A stretch of 64,000 bases of DNA. It comes from an uncultured Pseudodesulfovibrio sp. GTDB lineage: Bacteria > Desulfobacterota > Desulfovibrionia > Desulfovibrionales > Desulfovibrionaceae. How positions within the stretch are numbered: the stretch's first letter is position 1; every line of letters starts with the position of its first letter. Shown here in pieces: positions 1-8,432 of the stretch. The DNA is taken from NCBI RefSeq assembly GCF_963677845.1, contig NZ_OY782498.1, positions 2,177,518 to 2,241,517 on the forward strand. The letters run 5' to 3'. The notes below the pieces were generated by a model. The model had not been told where the DNA came from and ran no database searches. It saw only the letters and a program-made list of their open reading frames with translations. Both the position numbers and the translations under genes were made by a program.

Positions 1-1172
1 ATAACGCGACCAGCAATCTCCACTTCCATTGGATTGCCCGACACACTTTGCATGCTGAATTCGTGCTTGTCGCACCCGTCATTAAAAACCTTGGTCAAGA
101 ACACCGCTATTTCATCAACATCATCAGGAACCATAATCTGACCAAGATTTACAACGTCATCCTGATCTGGAAACAAAAGGAATGATTGAGCACGCTCATT
201 GGCGTGTAAAATATCACCAGCTTCATTAACCAAAAAAATTACATCAGGAGAAGATTCGATTAAATCACGATACCGTTGTTCTGTCCGGCGCAAATCGCTG
301 GCGGCCTTGTCCACTCGACGTTTGAGCGAGACATTCCACAAAACAATACCTATAAAAATCAAACCGACTATCGCCACAGCGATGGCAATATGTTTGGCAT
401 AATAAGCAAGGCCGTCCCTTCGCGAATGCTCACCAAACCATTTATCTCGCAACTGAGCCAAATGTCCGGTTTCCCGCAAGTGCCGCACGGCAGACATCAG
501 GTCAGCAGCAAACTGCCTGTCGTGGCGTGAAACAGACAGCCCAAGAGGCACTTCGCCCAAAACCTTCCCTTTTTTCTCGATATTCGAAAAACCATTCTGA
601 TCAATCAGGTAATCCGCCACCCTCTCGGACGGCGCCACAAAAATTTCAACAACACCCTGATCAAGCATACTCAAGGCTTCAAGCGGAGAGGTCACTTTAA
701 TCACATCATTGCCGAACTCGACTTCCGGGCTATAGGGAGCCCCGGTAATAGCCACCACACGCTTGCCAACGAGTTTATTTAAATTATTAACCACTGGACT
801 CTTCGTGTTGACGAAAAGGTGATTACGCAGGCTGTATCCAAGCGGAATAAAAACAAATGAAGAACGGGAAGACGGGCGTGATCCGTGTGCCATGAGGTCA
901 AGTTGCCCGTCTGCATACATGCGAGGGTAATCAACCAGACTATCTACAAGAACAAATTCGATATCCGCATCAAGCAGTTCACCAAGCAAAACCCATTCAT
1001 CGATGGAATAACCACGAACCCCTTGTTCACCATCCTGCATGGCAAGAAATGAAAATGGTGGAGATATAGCCCGAATACCAACTTTGCAAGTCTCACGACA
1101 CCATGCATTGCCAGCTGAAAAAAACAGAACAAACGCCATAAGGATTAGGCTGAGGTAAACAAAGCGGCGCAT
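1..1172 (-). CDS. Periplasmic solute-binding/PAS sensor protein, truncated by window edge
   Basis: About 390 residues are visible; the C-terminus lies beyond position 1. Translating from the ATG at 1172 gives a signal or anchor segment (residues 1-23), a SBP_bac_3-type solute-binding domain (about 28-248, including LDLMAHGSRP and an ending in LRDKWF), a membrane helix at 261-281, a short linker, and a PAS domain starting near 300 (YRDLIESSPDVIFLVNEAGD). This order is known from membrane histidine kinases and diguanylate cyclases that sense amino-acid-like ligands through a periplasmic binding domain; the output domain is not in the window. It lies 148 bp downstream of the selenoprotein gene on the same strand, so it could be the last gene of that operon or separate. 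No clear Shine-Dalgarno sequence precedes the start. Confidence 0.8.
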   Translation of the reverse strand, partial: MRRFVYLSLILMAFVLFFSAGNAWCRETCKVGIRAISPPFSFLAMQDGEQGVRGYSIDEWVLLGELLDADIEFVLVDSLVDYPRMYADGQLDLMAHGSRPSSRSSFVFIPLGYSLRNHLFVNTKSPVVNNLNKLVGKRVVAITGAPYSPEVEFGNDVIKVTSPLEALSMLDQGVVEIFVAPSERVADYLIDQNGFSNIEKKGKVLGEVPLGLSVSRHDRQFAADLMSAVRHLRETGHLAQLRDKWFGEHSRRDGLAYYAKHIAIAVAIVGLIFIGIVLWNVSLKRRVDKAASDLRRTEQRYRDLIESSPDVIFLVNEAGDILHANERAQSFLLFPDQDDVVNLGQIMVPDDVDEIAVFLTKVFNDGCDKHEFSMQSVSGNPMEVEIAGRV

Positions 1173-1320
1173 GCCGGTTCCATAACGCAAAGAACCACTA
1201 TGCACCAGCCCGTACAACGCCCGTTTCCCGAAGACAGGGACTTCCCCCGGCATGTCCATACCAGGGGAAATCTCAGGGAGGAGGTATGATGAATCAATAT
1301 TATTCATCTGGTTATGGTGA

Positions 1321-2019
1321 CTACTTTGCCTGACCAATCAACACGGCCTTATACCCTTTGCCTATGTCATTTCTGGCATCGGAATAGACCATGATGATAT
1401 CCATGAACCGACCGGACTTATTCGGTGTGACTAAGAACTCGACGGGTGCGGTCTGCCCGGCTTCGAGTTTCAGAGAGCCCTGCCAGTACGTTGTTTTAAA
1501 CTTGCGCGACTTGATTGCCGTCACAATCATGGGCGCGTCTCCAGCATTCTTGATCATGATTTTAGCAGGAGTCGCCTTACCGTTGCTCAAACCATCTACT
1601 GAGGTCTTGCGTGGGGTTACTTCCATAACCCCCATGGGGATCGGCTCAACATAACCAACGATATGAATTATCTGCTGGTTCGCTTTACTTTCGCCTGTGC
1701 TGACCGTCACGGTCTTATCGAATTTCCCCGGATACTTGAACGTGTTATAGCTGATGACCATTCCAACAGATTCGCCAGGGTTGATGCTGCTCTGTCCCAG
1801 AGCAGTTGTGGTGCAACTTCACGACGTCGTCACGTTCTTAATCGTGACAACCTCCTTGCTGACATTGGTGAGCATCACCGTTTTGCTGGCAACAGGCCCT
1901 TCGATCATGGAACCGAAATCAACCTTCATATCACTGATGGAAACGGGCTGGGCCGCCATTGCCGAAGAGGCAAACAGCAAACCAAGCACCAGAGCCATAA
2001 GCTGAATTTTCTTGAACAT
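1321..2019 (-). CDS. DUF1573-family exported protein with in-frame TGA read as selenocysteine
   Basis: The frame from ATG 2019 (AAGGACT ribosome site) encodes a signal peptide (residues 1-22, ending AMA) and a DUF1573-type beta domain (SDMKVDFGSMIEGPVASK). It meets TGA at 1819-1821 (codon 67) and continues in the same frame to TAG at 1321, giving 232 residues. Around the TGA the product reads TTS-U-SCTTTALG. DUF1573 proteins normally have a CxC motif followed by Thr here, so TGA replaces the first Cys. No frameshift is needed, and the downstream part (INPGES, then a second Ig-like domain) aligns with the family. A perfect hairpin begins 13 bases after the TGA. The gene ends a seven-gene operon and starts 9 bp after the tetraheme cytochrome. 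Likely location is the periplasm with a redox or metal-linked role; the substrate is unknown. The alternative, a nonsense mutation in a Cys protein, is less likely given the hairpin and Sec use in fdhA. Confidence 0.85.
1787..1805 (-). promoter_or_regulatory. Bacterial SECIS hairpin of the DUF1573 selenoprotein
   Basis: On the minus strand the mRNA forms CUGCUCU-GGGAC-AGAGCAG, a perfect 7-bp stem with a 5-base loop. Twenty bases separate the UGA (1819-1821) from the loop, and the loop starts with G. Both fit the known bacterial SECIS pattern (stem directly after UGA, G among the first loop bases, loop roughly 16-37 bases from UGA). The fdhA hairpin in this window has the same CUCU-GGG-A core. 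Confidence 0.8.
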
Positions 2020-2028
2020 AGTGAGTCC

Positions 2029-2487
2029 TTACTTTTTCCCGTGAACGAACCGGGATTTCAAACTGTAGTCAAAATTCTTATCCTGCCCTTCGGTATGACA
2101 GGTGCGGCAATTATCCTCACCGGGCTTCCCGATAATATCCTTGGGGTCCTCGGACTCGGTATGAGCCAACCCCGGACCATGGCAGGATTCACACTGAACA
2201 TCCTTGAGTTCAGGGGTCAGTTCCATGTCAATGAAGCCGCCGTCCGCATCCATTGCCACCACGTGACATTGGACACATCCTTGCACCTGTTGCTTTTCCT
2301 CGCCCTGCTCCTTGAGGGTCTCGAAAGCGTGCGCATGCGGGGTCGTCTTCCACCCCTCCACGATCTCAGCGTGGCAGTCCGCACACGCTGTGTACCCCAC
2401 GTAATCGCCAAAAAGTTCGGCATTGGCAGCCGAAACCAACGACAAGACAAAGAAAATGGCAACGATGCTGAGCACAAGGCGATTCAT
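2029..2487 (-). CDS. Exported tetraheme c-type cytochrome (cytochrome c554-like)
   Basis: This 152-residue protein has a signal peptide (1-23) and four CxxCH heme sites: C35-H39, C71-H75, C99-H103 and C127-H131. The pattern GYTACADCH, CVQCH, CESCHGPG, CRTCH resembles cytochrome c554/c-prime type domains (CESCHGPG is characteristic) rather than cytochrome c3. It should sit in the periplasm and pass electrons. It is 9 bp downstream of the HhH gene and 9 bp upstream of the selenoprotein gene, so the two are probably co-translated and may be redox partners; that pairing is inference. Confidence 0.9.
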   Translation of the reverse strand: MNRLVLSIVAIFFVLSLVSAANAELFGDYVGYTACADCHAEIVEGWKTTPHAHAFETLKEQGEEKQQVQGCVQCHVVAMDADGGFIDMELTPELKDVQCESCHGPGLAHTESEDPKDIIGKPGEDNCRTCHTEGQDKNFDYSLKSRFVHGKK

Positions 2488-2496
2488 GATATATCC

Positions 2497-2799
2497 CTAA
2501 CAGTTACAAGATGATGCAGGTTCCAAAAACAAGAACTTGCTCAGTTTACGCAATAAGGTGGAATCAATGCCGTCCACATCAAGCAATTCATCCATATCCA
2601 CGAACTCTTCATTTTCAGTACGCAACTCGATAATTGCCTCGGCCATGGGCTGATCAATGCCGTCGATGGCAAGCAACTGCTCCACGGTTGCGGTATTAAG
2701 ATTAAGCTTGCCATCATTGTCACCGGCAAAAGCGGGAACAGAGGCTATGGCAATGGTCAACATAAGGATCAATGCGATGATGATATTTTTCATTTTCAT
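2497..2799 (-). CDS. Exported ComEA-like helix-hairpin-helix protein
   Basis: The product has 100 residues: a signal peptide (1-25, ending AFA) and one ComEA-type double helix-hairpin-helix (LNLNTATVEQLLAIDGI, then DELLDVDGI). It ends in an unusual Cys-Asn-Cys tail. In known ComEA proteins this fold binds DNA at the cell surface during uptake, but no competence genes are seen here. Many small exported HhH proteins of this kind have no assigned role. It sits between a tiny membrane protein and a tetraheme cytochrome, so a redox or metal role for the CxC tail is possible but unproven. The stop is TAG. Confidence 0.8.
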   Translation of the reverse strand: MKMKNIIIALILMLTIAIASVPAFAGDNDGKLNLNTATVEQLLAIDGIDQPMAEAIIELRTENEEFVDMDELLDVDGIDSTLLRKLSKFLFLEPASSCNC

Positions 2800-2810
2800 A
2801 CTCCTAAAGA

Positions 2811-3014
2811 TTACCAGCCGAGATAGTGATGGCTGTACAAAACGGACCAGACCAGACAGGAAACAGTTCCGCTGGCTATTCCGGAAAACACTTTTTTTGC
2901 GAATGATGTGGTGCCCCTATGAGCCTTAAACGCGCCCATATACAAGGCTGCGGAAGACATAAGGACCAACAAAACAGCGACCAATGGCAGAATGACGTAG
3001 TAGATGCCATGCAT
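2811..3014 (-). CDS. Small membrane protein, unknown function
   Basis: A 67-residue protein with two hydrophobic segments (about residues 5-27 and 43-60) and a basic loop between them. A strong ribosome site (GGAGGGC) precedes ATG 3014. Spacing is 12 bp to the gene before and 11 bp to the gene after. I do not recognise the family. Its position in the operon and good initiation signal argue that it is real; it may be a small subunit of the YeiH-like membrane protein or of the electron-transfer partners. Confidence 0.65.
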   Translation of the reverse strand: MHGIYYVILPLVAVLLVLMSSAALYMGAFKAHRGTTSFAKKVFSGIASGTVSCLVWSVLYSHHYLGW

Positions 3015-3026
3015 TGTGAAGCCCTC

Positions 3027-3179
3027 CTAGAGCATACCCATGTATTGGCTGATGGTGATAATGGCCATAATTGCCAAGGCAAAGATCACGCCAAGGCTAT
3101 CCCGGTCCTGTTCTTCCTGTCCTTTATTGTCCATGTAATTGAACCCGGTTTCATCAGTGGTGTGCATATGTCTTTTCAT
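3027..3179 (-). CDS. Small single-span membrane protein, unknown function
   Basis: The start is placed at ATG 3179 because AAGGAGT lies just upstream; a longer frame to 3221 runs into the preceding gene. The product is 50 residues, with a polar His-rich N-terminus (MKRHMHTTDETG) and one membrane helix at the C-terminus (VIFALAIMAIITISQY). It is 11 bp after the YeiH-like gene and 12 bp before the next small membrane gene. No family is recognised. Confidence 0.6.
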   Translation of the reverse strand: MKRHMHTTDETGFNYMDNKGQEEQDRDSLGVIFALAIMAIITISQYMGML

Positions 3180-3190
3180 TGTCAGACTCC

Positions 3191-4351
3191 TTAGGCCGGA
3201 AGCAGGCCGGTTTTGACGCAAAGCAGGATCACTGCCAACAACAGCGCGATACGAATGAATCCGGCAATACAGGTGACCAAAAATCCTTTGAAGCCATGCT
3301 CACCTATGTCACGGAAGGAAAGGGAAAGCCCAAGAGCACCCGCTGCCAGCGAGAAATCCCACTTGACCATTTCAAAAATGGCATGATGTGCAGGCTCCTT
3401 AAAGACATGCAGGCAGGCCAGCACCCAGAAGAAAATGAACACGCCAAGCCACAACGGGAAAGTCTTGATGCCACGGGTGGCACGGACTTCCTCATTATTC
3501 CTGTTCCGCAATTTGCGAATGAACATGACGATAAAGACGTACAGGAAGCCGGCGGGCATAATCACATGGCGACCAACATCAAACCAGCTTGCCCAACGCC
3601 CAGCCTCGTAACTGTTGCCAAAGGCGGCATAAAGGCCTTGTGTGCCGTTACCGACACCGACAACGGATGCCAGCCCAAAATACTTGGCCGGAATACCGAC
3701 CAGATCACCCAAAACTGGCAGAAGCTGCATGGCAATTAGGCCAAAGACAATGACACAGACAAAGGCGTTGACGACCTGACCGCCCTTGGCTTTGATCAGC
3801 GGCATGAGGATGGCGCAGACATGAGGATCACCTGTAGACAGGCCACCCGCGATGATAGAGCCATGCCGGTCGTCCAACTTGAGCAGTCGGGAGACCCCCA
3901 ATGTCACAGAGGCTGTGACAAACAAGGAGCCGGTGCAAATCAAGATGGGGATCAGGCCTATCTTGAAAGCATGACCGATCATGAAATGCGGGGCCAGCAT
4001 GATGATACCCAACGGCATCAACATATGAATGTAGGACAGTCCACGCTTCCAGCTATCCGGCACACCGAAGATGTTCCCAATAAGCAAACCGAGCAGCAGC
4101 GGATTCCAGACAAAGTTAGAGTTCAATATCTGAAAGAATGACTGATGATTCAGCGGACCGATGACTCCGTCGAGCCATGCAAACAGGTTCTGGAGCGTAA
4201 ACGGGTTCGGCACGCCCGCCAGATTATTGCTGAAGATGGCGACAAAGAACATTGCCAGCAAACCGGGCAACACTTCCTTGAGGCTGTAAAGCGAACTGAA
4301 CCAGGATTTCCTGTTCAAGTCGTAATTCAATGTTGCACTCGAAGTATTCAT
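3191..4351 (-). CDS. YeiH/UPF0324-family integral membrane protein (putative sulfate or anion exporter)
   Basis: About 386 residues with around ten membrane segments. The layout matches the YeiH family (Pfam Cons_hypoth698): an early LLLGLLIGNIFG helix, a central IAGGLSTGDPHVCAILMPLIKAKG segment where the family has its conserved GxSICGxSAI region, and a later GVGNGTQGLYAAFG segment. The family is annotated as putative sulfate exporters on weak evidence. The match is distant, so I assign family membership, not substrate. ATG 4351 is preferred over 4363 because AGGA lies 5 bases before it. It follows the 968-residue exported protein by 31 bp and likely supplies the operon's transport function. 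Confidence 0.65.
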   Translation of the reverse strand: MNTSSATLNYDLNRKSWFSSLYSLKEVLPGLLAMFFVAIFSNNLAGVPNPFTLQNLFAWLDGVIGPLNHQSFFQILNSNFVWNPLLLGLLIGNIFGVPDSWKRGLSYIHMLMPLGIIMLAPHFMIGHAFKIGLIPILICTGSLFVTASVTLGVSRLLKLDDRHGSIIAGGLSTGDPHVCAILMPLIKAKGGQVVNAFVCVIVFGLIAMQLLPVLGDLVGIPAKYFGLASVVGVGNGTQGLYAAFGNSYEAGRWASWFDVGRHVIMPAGFLYVFIVMFIRKLRNRNNEEVRATRGIKTFPLWLGVFIFFWVLACLHVFKEPAHHAIFEMVKWDFSLAAGALGLSLSFRDIGEHGFKGFLVTCIAGFIRIALLLAVILLCVKTGLLPA

Positions 4352-4382
4352 TATATTCCTCATTATTTCTTTTGGATGTCCG

Positions 4383-7289
4383 CTATCGACGGATATGGGC
4401 GGAACCGCCTGTATTCACCGAACCACTCAACTTTTCATGCGGAGCGTGCTGTCCGATACGCCAGTAATCCTTGAAAGCGAGACGAGGCAGCATGGAGAGG
4501 CGCAGGAAACCTTCGATAGTCCCGTTAACCCCCACCAGCACGTCGACGTTATTCCTTGGGCGGAAGGCAAGATTCTCGGTGGAATAATGCTTTTTCCTGT
4601 ACTCGGTCTCAATGTGCCATGCGTGGACCATTTCACCATCAAAGCTATCCACCACGATCGTGAACAACGGCTTGCCGCTCTCATCACGAGGGCCTTCGTA
4701 GACAGGATGTTCCTTGTCCAGAATGATAGTCTCAGGGTTGTCCAAAAGGACTTCGTTGAGCTGATAGCAGTGACCACAAACGTCAGGGCGAACCATGAAA
4801 CGCGGATCATGCTCAAACGGTGTATCTCGCTCCAATTCCTGAATGTCGGTGAAGAAGTAGAGATTGACCTTGCCGTCCTTGAAGGGCTTTTTCACATCCA
4901 GTTCAGCCATCACTGAACCATACTTGAACTGCATGGTCTGGGCGACATCCTGATGCTGGGGCAGCAGCTCTTTGGCTGCAGCGTCCAGCGGACCGAGGGT
5001 CTTGGAATCAACATGATTACCGTTGGCATCCAACAGGGTCAGTTCCACGGTTCCGGCTGCGGCATCAAAACCATTCAGCTGCAATGTAAACTCACCAAGC
5101 TTTGCGGTTTCCCCGATAGCCAGAGAGTGCCCCTTGGGCTTGTTGAAGGTGTAGCTGATGGCCTGAATCGACGGCGTGCCGAATTCCTTGATCTTCACGT
5201 AATTGGAACCAATGTACTCCGGCACAATATAGGTTGCCCCTTCCGAGAAGACTTCGGGCATGTAGTAGCGATTGCCCGCCTTTTCATCTTCATTGAAGCC
5301 TTGCGCAAGATAGAAATGTGCGCCCCAGCGGTTGCCGGAATATTTCATGAGAGAAAGAGAAGCCACCGGACGGTCATCCAGATACGTGTGGCCGGTATAC
5401 CGGAGTGCCTTGTTGCGCACGCCAAGCATCTCATCCTGCCAGTACATCAAGTTGCCATCGCCCATGGGCTGATTTTTCCAGAAATCCAAATCCAAGTTTT
5501 TGCGAACAAACGTACCAGAAGTGAATGTTGCCAAATAAGCACGTTTGCCAAGCATGAAGAAGGACTCGCCTGCCAGCGTGCGGATATTTCGCGCATTGCG
5601 GGAGGTGTAGCAGAGGCCGGCAGGCGGAATGACGATACGATTATTTTTGTAATCGACATAACTACCGCGAATAACGATGGCCTCGGCGGACAACAGTTTT
5701 TCCCGTTTACGATTACGCGAAGTTTTGCGCATCAATCCTTTGAGACGAGGCACAAAAGGCGCGGTGTGATCCGGCTCGTAAAAAGATGAATTGGGGACAA
5801 TCTTGGGATAGGAAGTAAAACGAGATTCCTCAACCACTGTGCCGTATGAAGAATCGGCAAGACGTGTAAGGAAACTGCCTTCGATCATCGGCTCAAGAAC
5901 CGGTGAAGAACCGAGAAAGAAATCAAGATTTGTCCTACCTTCGTCGGCCCACATAACCATATTATCCGTCCGCATCATATAATAATCGCGAACGTACAAA
6001 TTACGAACCACGTCGCCTTCAAATTTGTTGGCAACCACTTTAAACGCGGGACGATTCCAAATTTCGGAATATTTCACAGGCCCGTCAAAACTGTCATTCT
6101 CATTGTCGAAAACCAACACGTCATTGTTCTCAATAAGGAGACGCTGCAACATTCCTGTCTTGAGGTTCGGCTCAAGCACAACAGAATACCGAGAATCCAA
6201 GGGCCAGTCCTGACCGTTTTTCACGGTGACGAGGTCGCGATAGACAACAAAGGAAAAATGACCGGTTGAATATCCATGGGACTTGCTGGTGGCCCAAGGA
6301 ACAAAATCAGAATCCTTGAGGAAACTCGGATCCATGACAATCTCAACACGCATATCCAACTCGGGAATCGTCAGGTTGTACTTGTCCTTTTCCCCCATCC
6401 GTGACTTGTACTCCTGCGCAGATGTCGGCTTGACCAATTTCTCGGCCAGCACTTCGCTTCCAGTAAAGTTGGTGACCTTCACCATAAAACCATCAGGCTG
6501 GCGGTAAGCATAGATGCGCTTGTCACCATAGAAACGATAGTCTTCCTGGCGTACTTCCAGAATTATTGGACGCTGCATGGAAAAAGTCGCATCCGTGATT
6601 TCTGGAAATTCAATGGACTCAAACACGGCATCGTCAAAATCGATCTTGCTGGCCACATACTTGCTGGCACCGAAATAATAGGTGTTGTCCAGATAGAAAT
6701 TCTCCAACTGGGAATTCAATCCTTCCTTGAGAGAAAGCTGACGGACCTCTTCACGCTTGGGAAACACGGTTGAAATAGGAAATTCAAGCGGCCATCCACC
6801 AGACGGAGACATCACAGCCAGTTCGGCATACGGCTTTTCATAGTGGTCCGTGGAATAATCGAACCAGAGGCGGTACCCGGTGTCACCCAGCGGTTTCCGG
6901 TCACCCTTCTTGAGAGCGAAATCCTTAAAGACTCGCTTGGTAGAATTAAGGTCTACAAGATACGCGTGTTCGCCCAACACAAGAAATGGATCGCGCATGA
7001 AAGGTCGAGCATCGTGGGATGTTTCGGAAAGGTAGAACAACCCGCCGGGTTGAACTGTGGCTTTGCCATCCTTGATTTCGCTGCCGCGCATGATAATGGC
7101 TTCGGACAAATGCTTTTTCTGTCCGTACTGGTTCTTGTAAACCTTGTTTCGCAAGCCTGCCAGATGCGGCAAAAAAGTCATATCCGCTGCCGGGGACAAC
7201 CCATGCGGATCATTGGCGGCCAAACCTACTGTAGGTATGGCAAAAAGGATCGCCAACGCGATGGCCAGAAGTCGTACTGTGTTTTTCAT
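4383..7289 (-). CDS. Large exported protein with an internal duplication, unknown function
   Basis: A 968-residue protein with a signal peptide (1-24). It contains a duplicated module: residues about 38-114 (FLPHLAGLRNKVYKNQ, AIIMRGSEI, GGLFYLSE, LVLGEHAYLVDL) recur near 509-585 (FVPRLKGLMRKTSRNR, AIVIRGSYV, AGLCYTSR, FMLGKRAYLATF). A single CGHC pair lies near 836-839; without a following His it is not a heme site and could be a disulfide or metal site. No enzyme family is recognised. It is the first gene of the seven-gene operon (ribosome site AGGAAC before ATG 7289), and its upstream region has a perfect palindrome, TGTCCATGGACA, at 7318-7329. Probable location is periplasm or cell surface. 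Confidence 0.8.
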   Translation of the reverse strand: MKNTVRLLAIALAILFAIPTVGLAANDPHGLSPAADMTFLPHLAGLRNKVYKNQYGQKKHLSEAIIMRGSEIKDGKATVQPGGLFYLSETSHDARPFMRDPFLVLGEHAYLVDLNSTKRVFKDFALKKGDRKPLGDTGYRLWFDYSTDHYEKPYAELAVMSPSGGWPLEFPISTVFPKREEVRQLSLKEGLNSQLENFYLDNTYYFGASKYVASKIDFDDAVFESIEFPEITDATFSMQRPIILEVRQEDYRFYGDKRIYAYRQPDGFMVKVTNFTGSEVLAEKLVKPTSAQEYKSRMGEKDKYNLTIPELDMRVEIVMDPSFLKDSDFVPWATSKSHGYSTGHFSFVVYRDLVTVKNGQDWPLDSRYSVVLEPNLKTGMLQRLLIENNDVLVFDNENDSFDGPVKYSEIWNRPAFKVVANKFEGDVVRNLYVRDYYMMRTDNMVMWADEGRTNLDFFLGSSPVLEPMIEGSFLTRLADSSYGTVVEESRFTSYPKIVPNSSFYEPDHTAPFVPRLKGLMRKTSRNRKREKLLSAEAIVIRGSYVDYKNNRIVIPPAGLCYTSRNARNIRTLAGESFFMLGKRAYLATFTSGTFVRKNLDLDFWKNQPMGDGNLMYWQDEMLGVRNKALRYTGHTYLDDRPVASLSLMKYSGNRWGAHFYLAQGFNEDEKAGNRYYMPEVFSEGATYIVPEYIGSNYVKIKEFGTPSIQAISYTFNKPKGHSLAIGETAKLGEFTLQLNGFDAAAGTVELTLLDANGNHVDSKTLGPLDAAAKELLPQHQDVAQTMQFKYGSVMAELDVKKPFKDGKVNLYFFTDIQELERDTPFEHDPRFMVRPDVCGHCYQLNEVLLDNPETIILDKEHPVYEGPRDESGKPLFTIVVDSFDGEMVHAWHIETEYRKKHYSTENLAFRPRNNVDVLVGVNGTIEGFLRLSMLPRLAFKDYWRIGQHAPHEKLSGSVNTGGSAHIRR

Positions 7290-7640
7290 TCTCTTGTTCC
7301 TGAGTGTCTGAATTCAATGTCCATGGACAAATGTCTTCAAACATAGAACAAGAAGCGTACCACTTCATAAAAAAATAATTAAAACCAGTTTTTACAGTAA
7401 CTTAAAAAACAAAATCTCAAATCAACTTTCCAAGACTGTGCAGATGGCCGCACACTCATTTCTCGAGTGTCCCTCAATACGCACAACACACCTCATTCTC
7501 CCAAAAAAGGTTACCAATGAAGCATTCCTTTTATGTAAAAAAAAGAAAGGCAGCGGTCTTTCAAGACCGCTGCCTTCAAATTTCAAACATATACGAACAG
7601 TTTGCCATAAAAATTATTCGCGCTCAGACTTCAAGCACGA
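7290..7640. other. Intergenic region upstream of the selenoprotein operon
   Basis: No gene is supported. It contains the likely promoter of the seven-gene operon, the 12-bp palindrome TGTCCATGGACA at 7318-7329 (possible operator), an A/T-rich stretch at 7365-7415, and the iclR terminator described separately. No clear -35/-10 pair stands out. Confidence 0.5.
7530..7576 (-). terminator. Rho-independent terminator of the first iclR gene
   Basis: A perfect 14-bp stem (7547-7560 with 7563-7576, core GGCAGCGGTCTT, loop TC) is followed on the minus strand by a run of eight T (7537-7544). It lies about 65 bp after the stop of the minus-strand IclR gene. Confidence 0.9.
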
Positions 7641-8432
7641 TCATGTTCGTTCGGCAGGGGGATAACTGCTTGCACCCAACCGAATCGACAGCTGTTCTGC
7701 GGCCTTGAAAAGTTCAAGGCTAGCCGTTTCACGAACACCTGGAGAAAATCTCACGCTGGGAACAGAAACACCTATGGTCGCGACCAACTCATCGTTGTAA
7801 TCAAACACAGGCACTGCGGCGCAACAAACGCCATGGTATATTTCTTCATTGTCATATGAAATGACATTTTCTCGTACGATTTCGATTTCCTTAATAAAAT
7901 CTGCCATTTCAGCTGGCCCGATCTTCCCATCTGATTCTCTTCGGACAGCTTCCAATAAAGAGCCAGATTTCGCAGCATCCATAAAAGCAAGGCACACTTT
8001 TCCAGAAGCCGATTGATAAATTGGAAATGAACGACCAACAATCGAATCCTGACGCAACACCTGCGTTGTCACTTGTCTGTCAACAACAACCATTTCAGTC
8101 CCGGAAGGAGCACAAAGATTAATTGTCTCACCAAGTACCTCAAGCAGTCGCTTGCAATATGGCCGTGCGGCCTCCTGAATACTCGTGTGCTCTGTGACTA
8201 AACTTCCCATTTGGAAAAGCTTGAATGTCAAGGCATATGCACTTTCTTCCTCACCTTGCGAGACATACCCGAGATCCTGCAGGGTCAATAAAAAACGGTG
8301 AACTGTTGTTTTGGGAAGACCAACCGCTTTACTCAACTCTGCCAGTTCCCACTTATGCCGCTTCGTCATCTGTTCTATGACAGAAAACACCTTCACCACA
8401 GATCCGATCGTATAATACGCGTCTTTTGCCAT
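7641..8432 (-). CDS. IclR-family transcriptional regulator (copy 1)
   Basis: About 263 residues. The N-terminal winged helix (residues 8-70, TIGSVVKVFSVIEQM, LPKTTVHRFLLTLQDLGYV) is followed by an IclR effector domain (about 85-255, RQDSIVGRSFPIYQSASGKVCLAF). ATG 8432 is chosen for its GGAGAAAGT ribosome site, over the upstream ATG at 8447. It is similar in layout to the next IclR gene and is probably a tandem paralogue. It lies in the same direction as the BCCT transporter and likely controls that uptake or catabolic set. The effector is unknown. Confidence 0.9.
   Translation of the reverse strand: MAKDAYYTIGSVVKVFSVIEQMTKRHKWELAELSKAVGLPKTTVHRFLLTLQDLGYVSQGEEESAYALTFKLFQMGSLVTEHTSIQEAARPYCKRLLEVLGETINLCAPSGTEMVVVDRQVTTQVLRQDSIVGRSFPIYQSASGKVCLAFMDAAKSGSLLEAVRRESDGKIGPAEMADFIKEIEIVRENVISYDNEEIYHGVCCAAVPVFDYNDELVATIGVSVPSVRFSPGVRETASLELFKAAEQLSIRLGASSYPPAERT

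Noticed and set aside
1819-1821. TGA read as a nonsense mutation splitting DUF1573 into two genes
   Set aside because: Same frame continues with family sequence, the TGA sits on a conserved Cys position, a SECIS-like hairpin follows, and the host uses Sec in fdhA. A pseudogene remains possible but less likely.
1663-2514. 283-codon plus-strand frame
   Set aside because: It is antisense to the selenoprotein and cytochrome genes, whose signal peptides, heme motifs and ribosome sites are clear.
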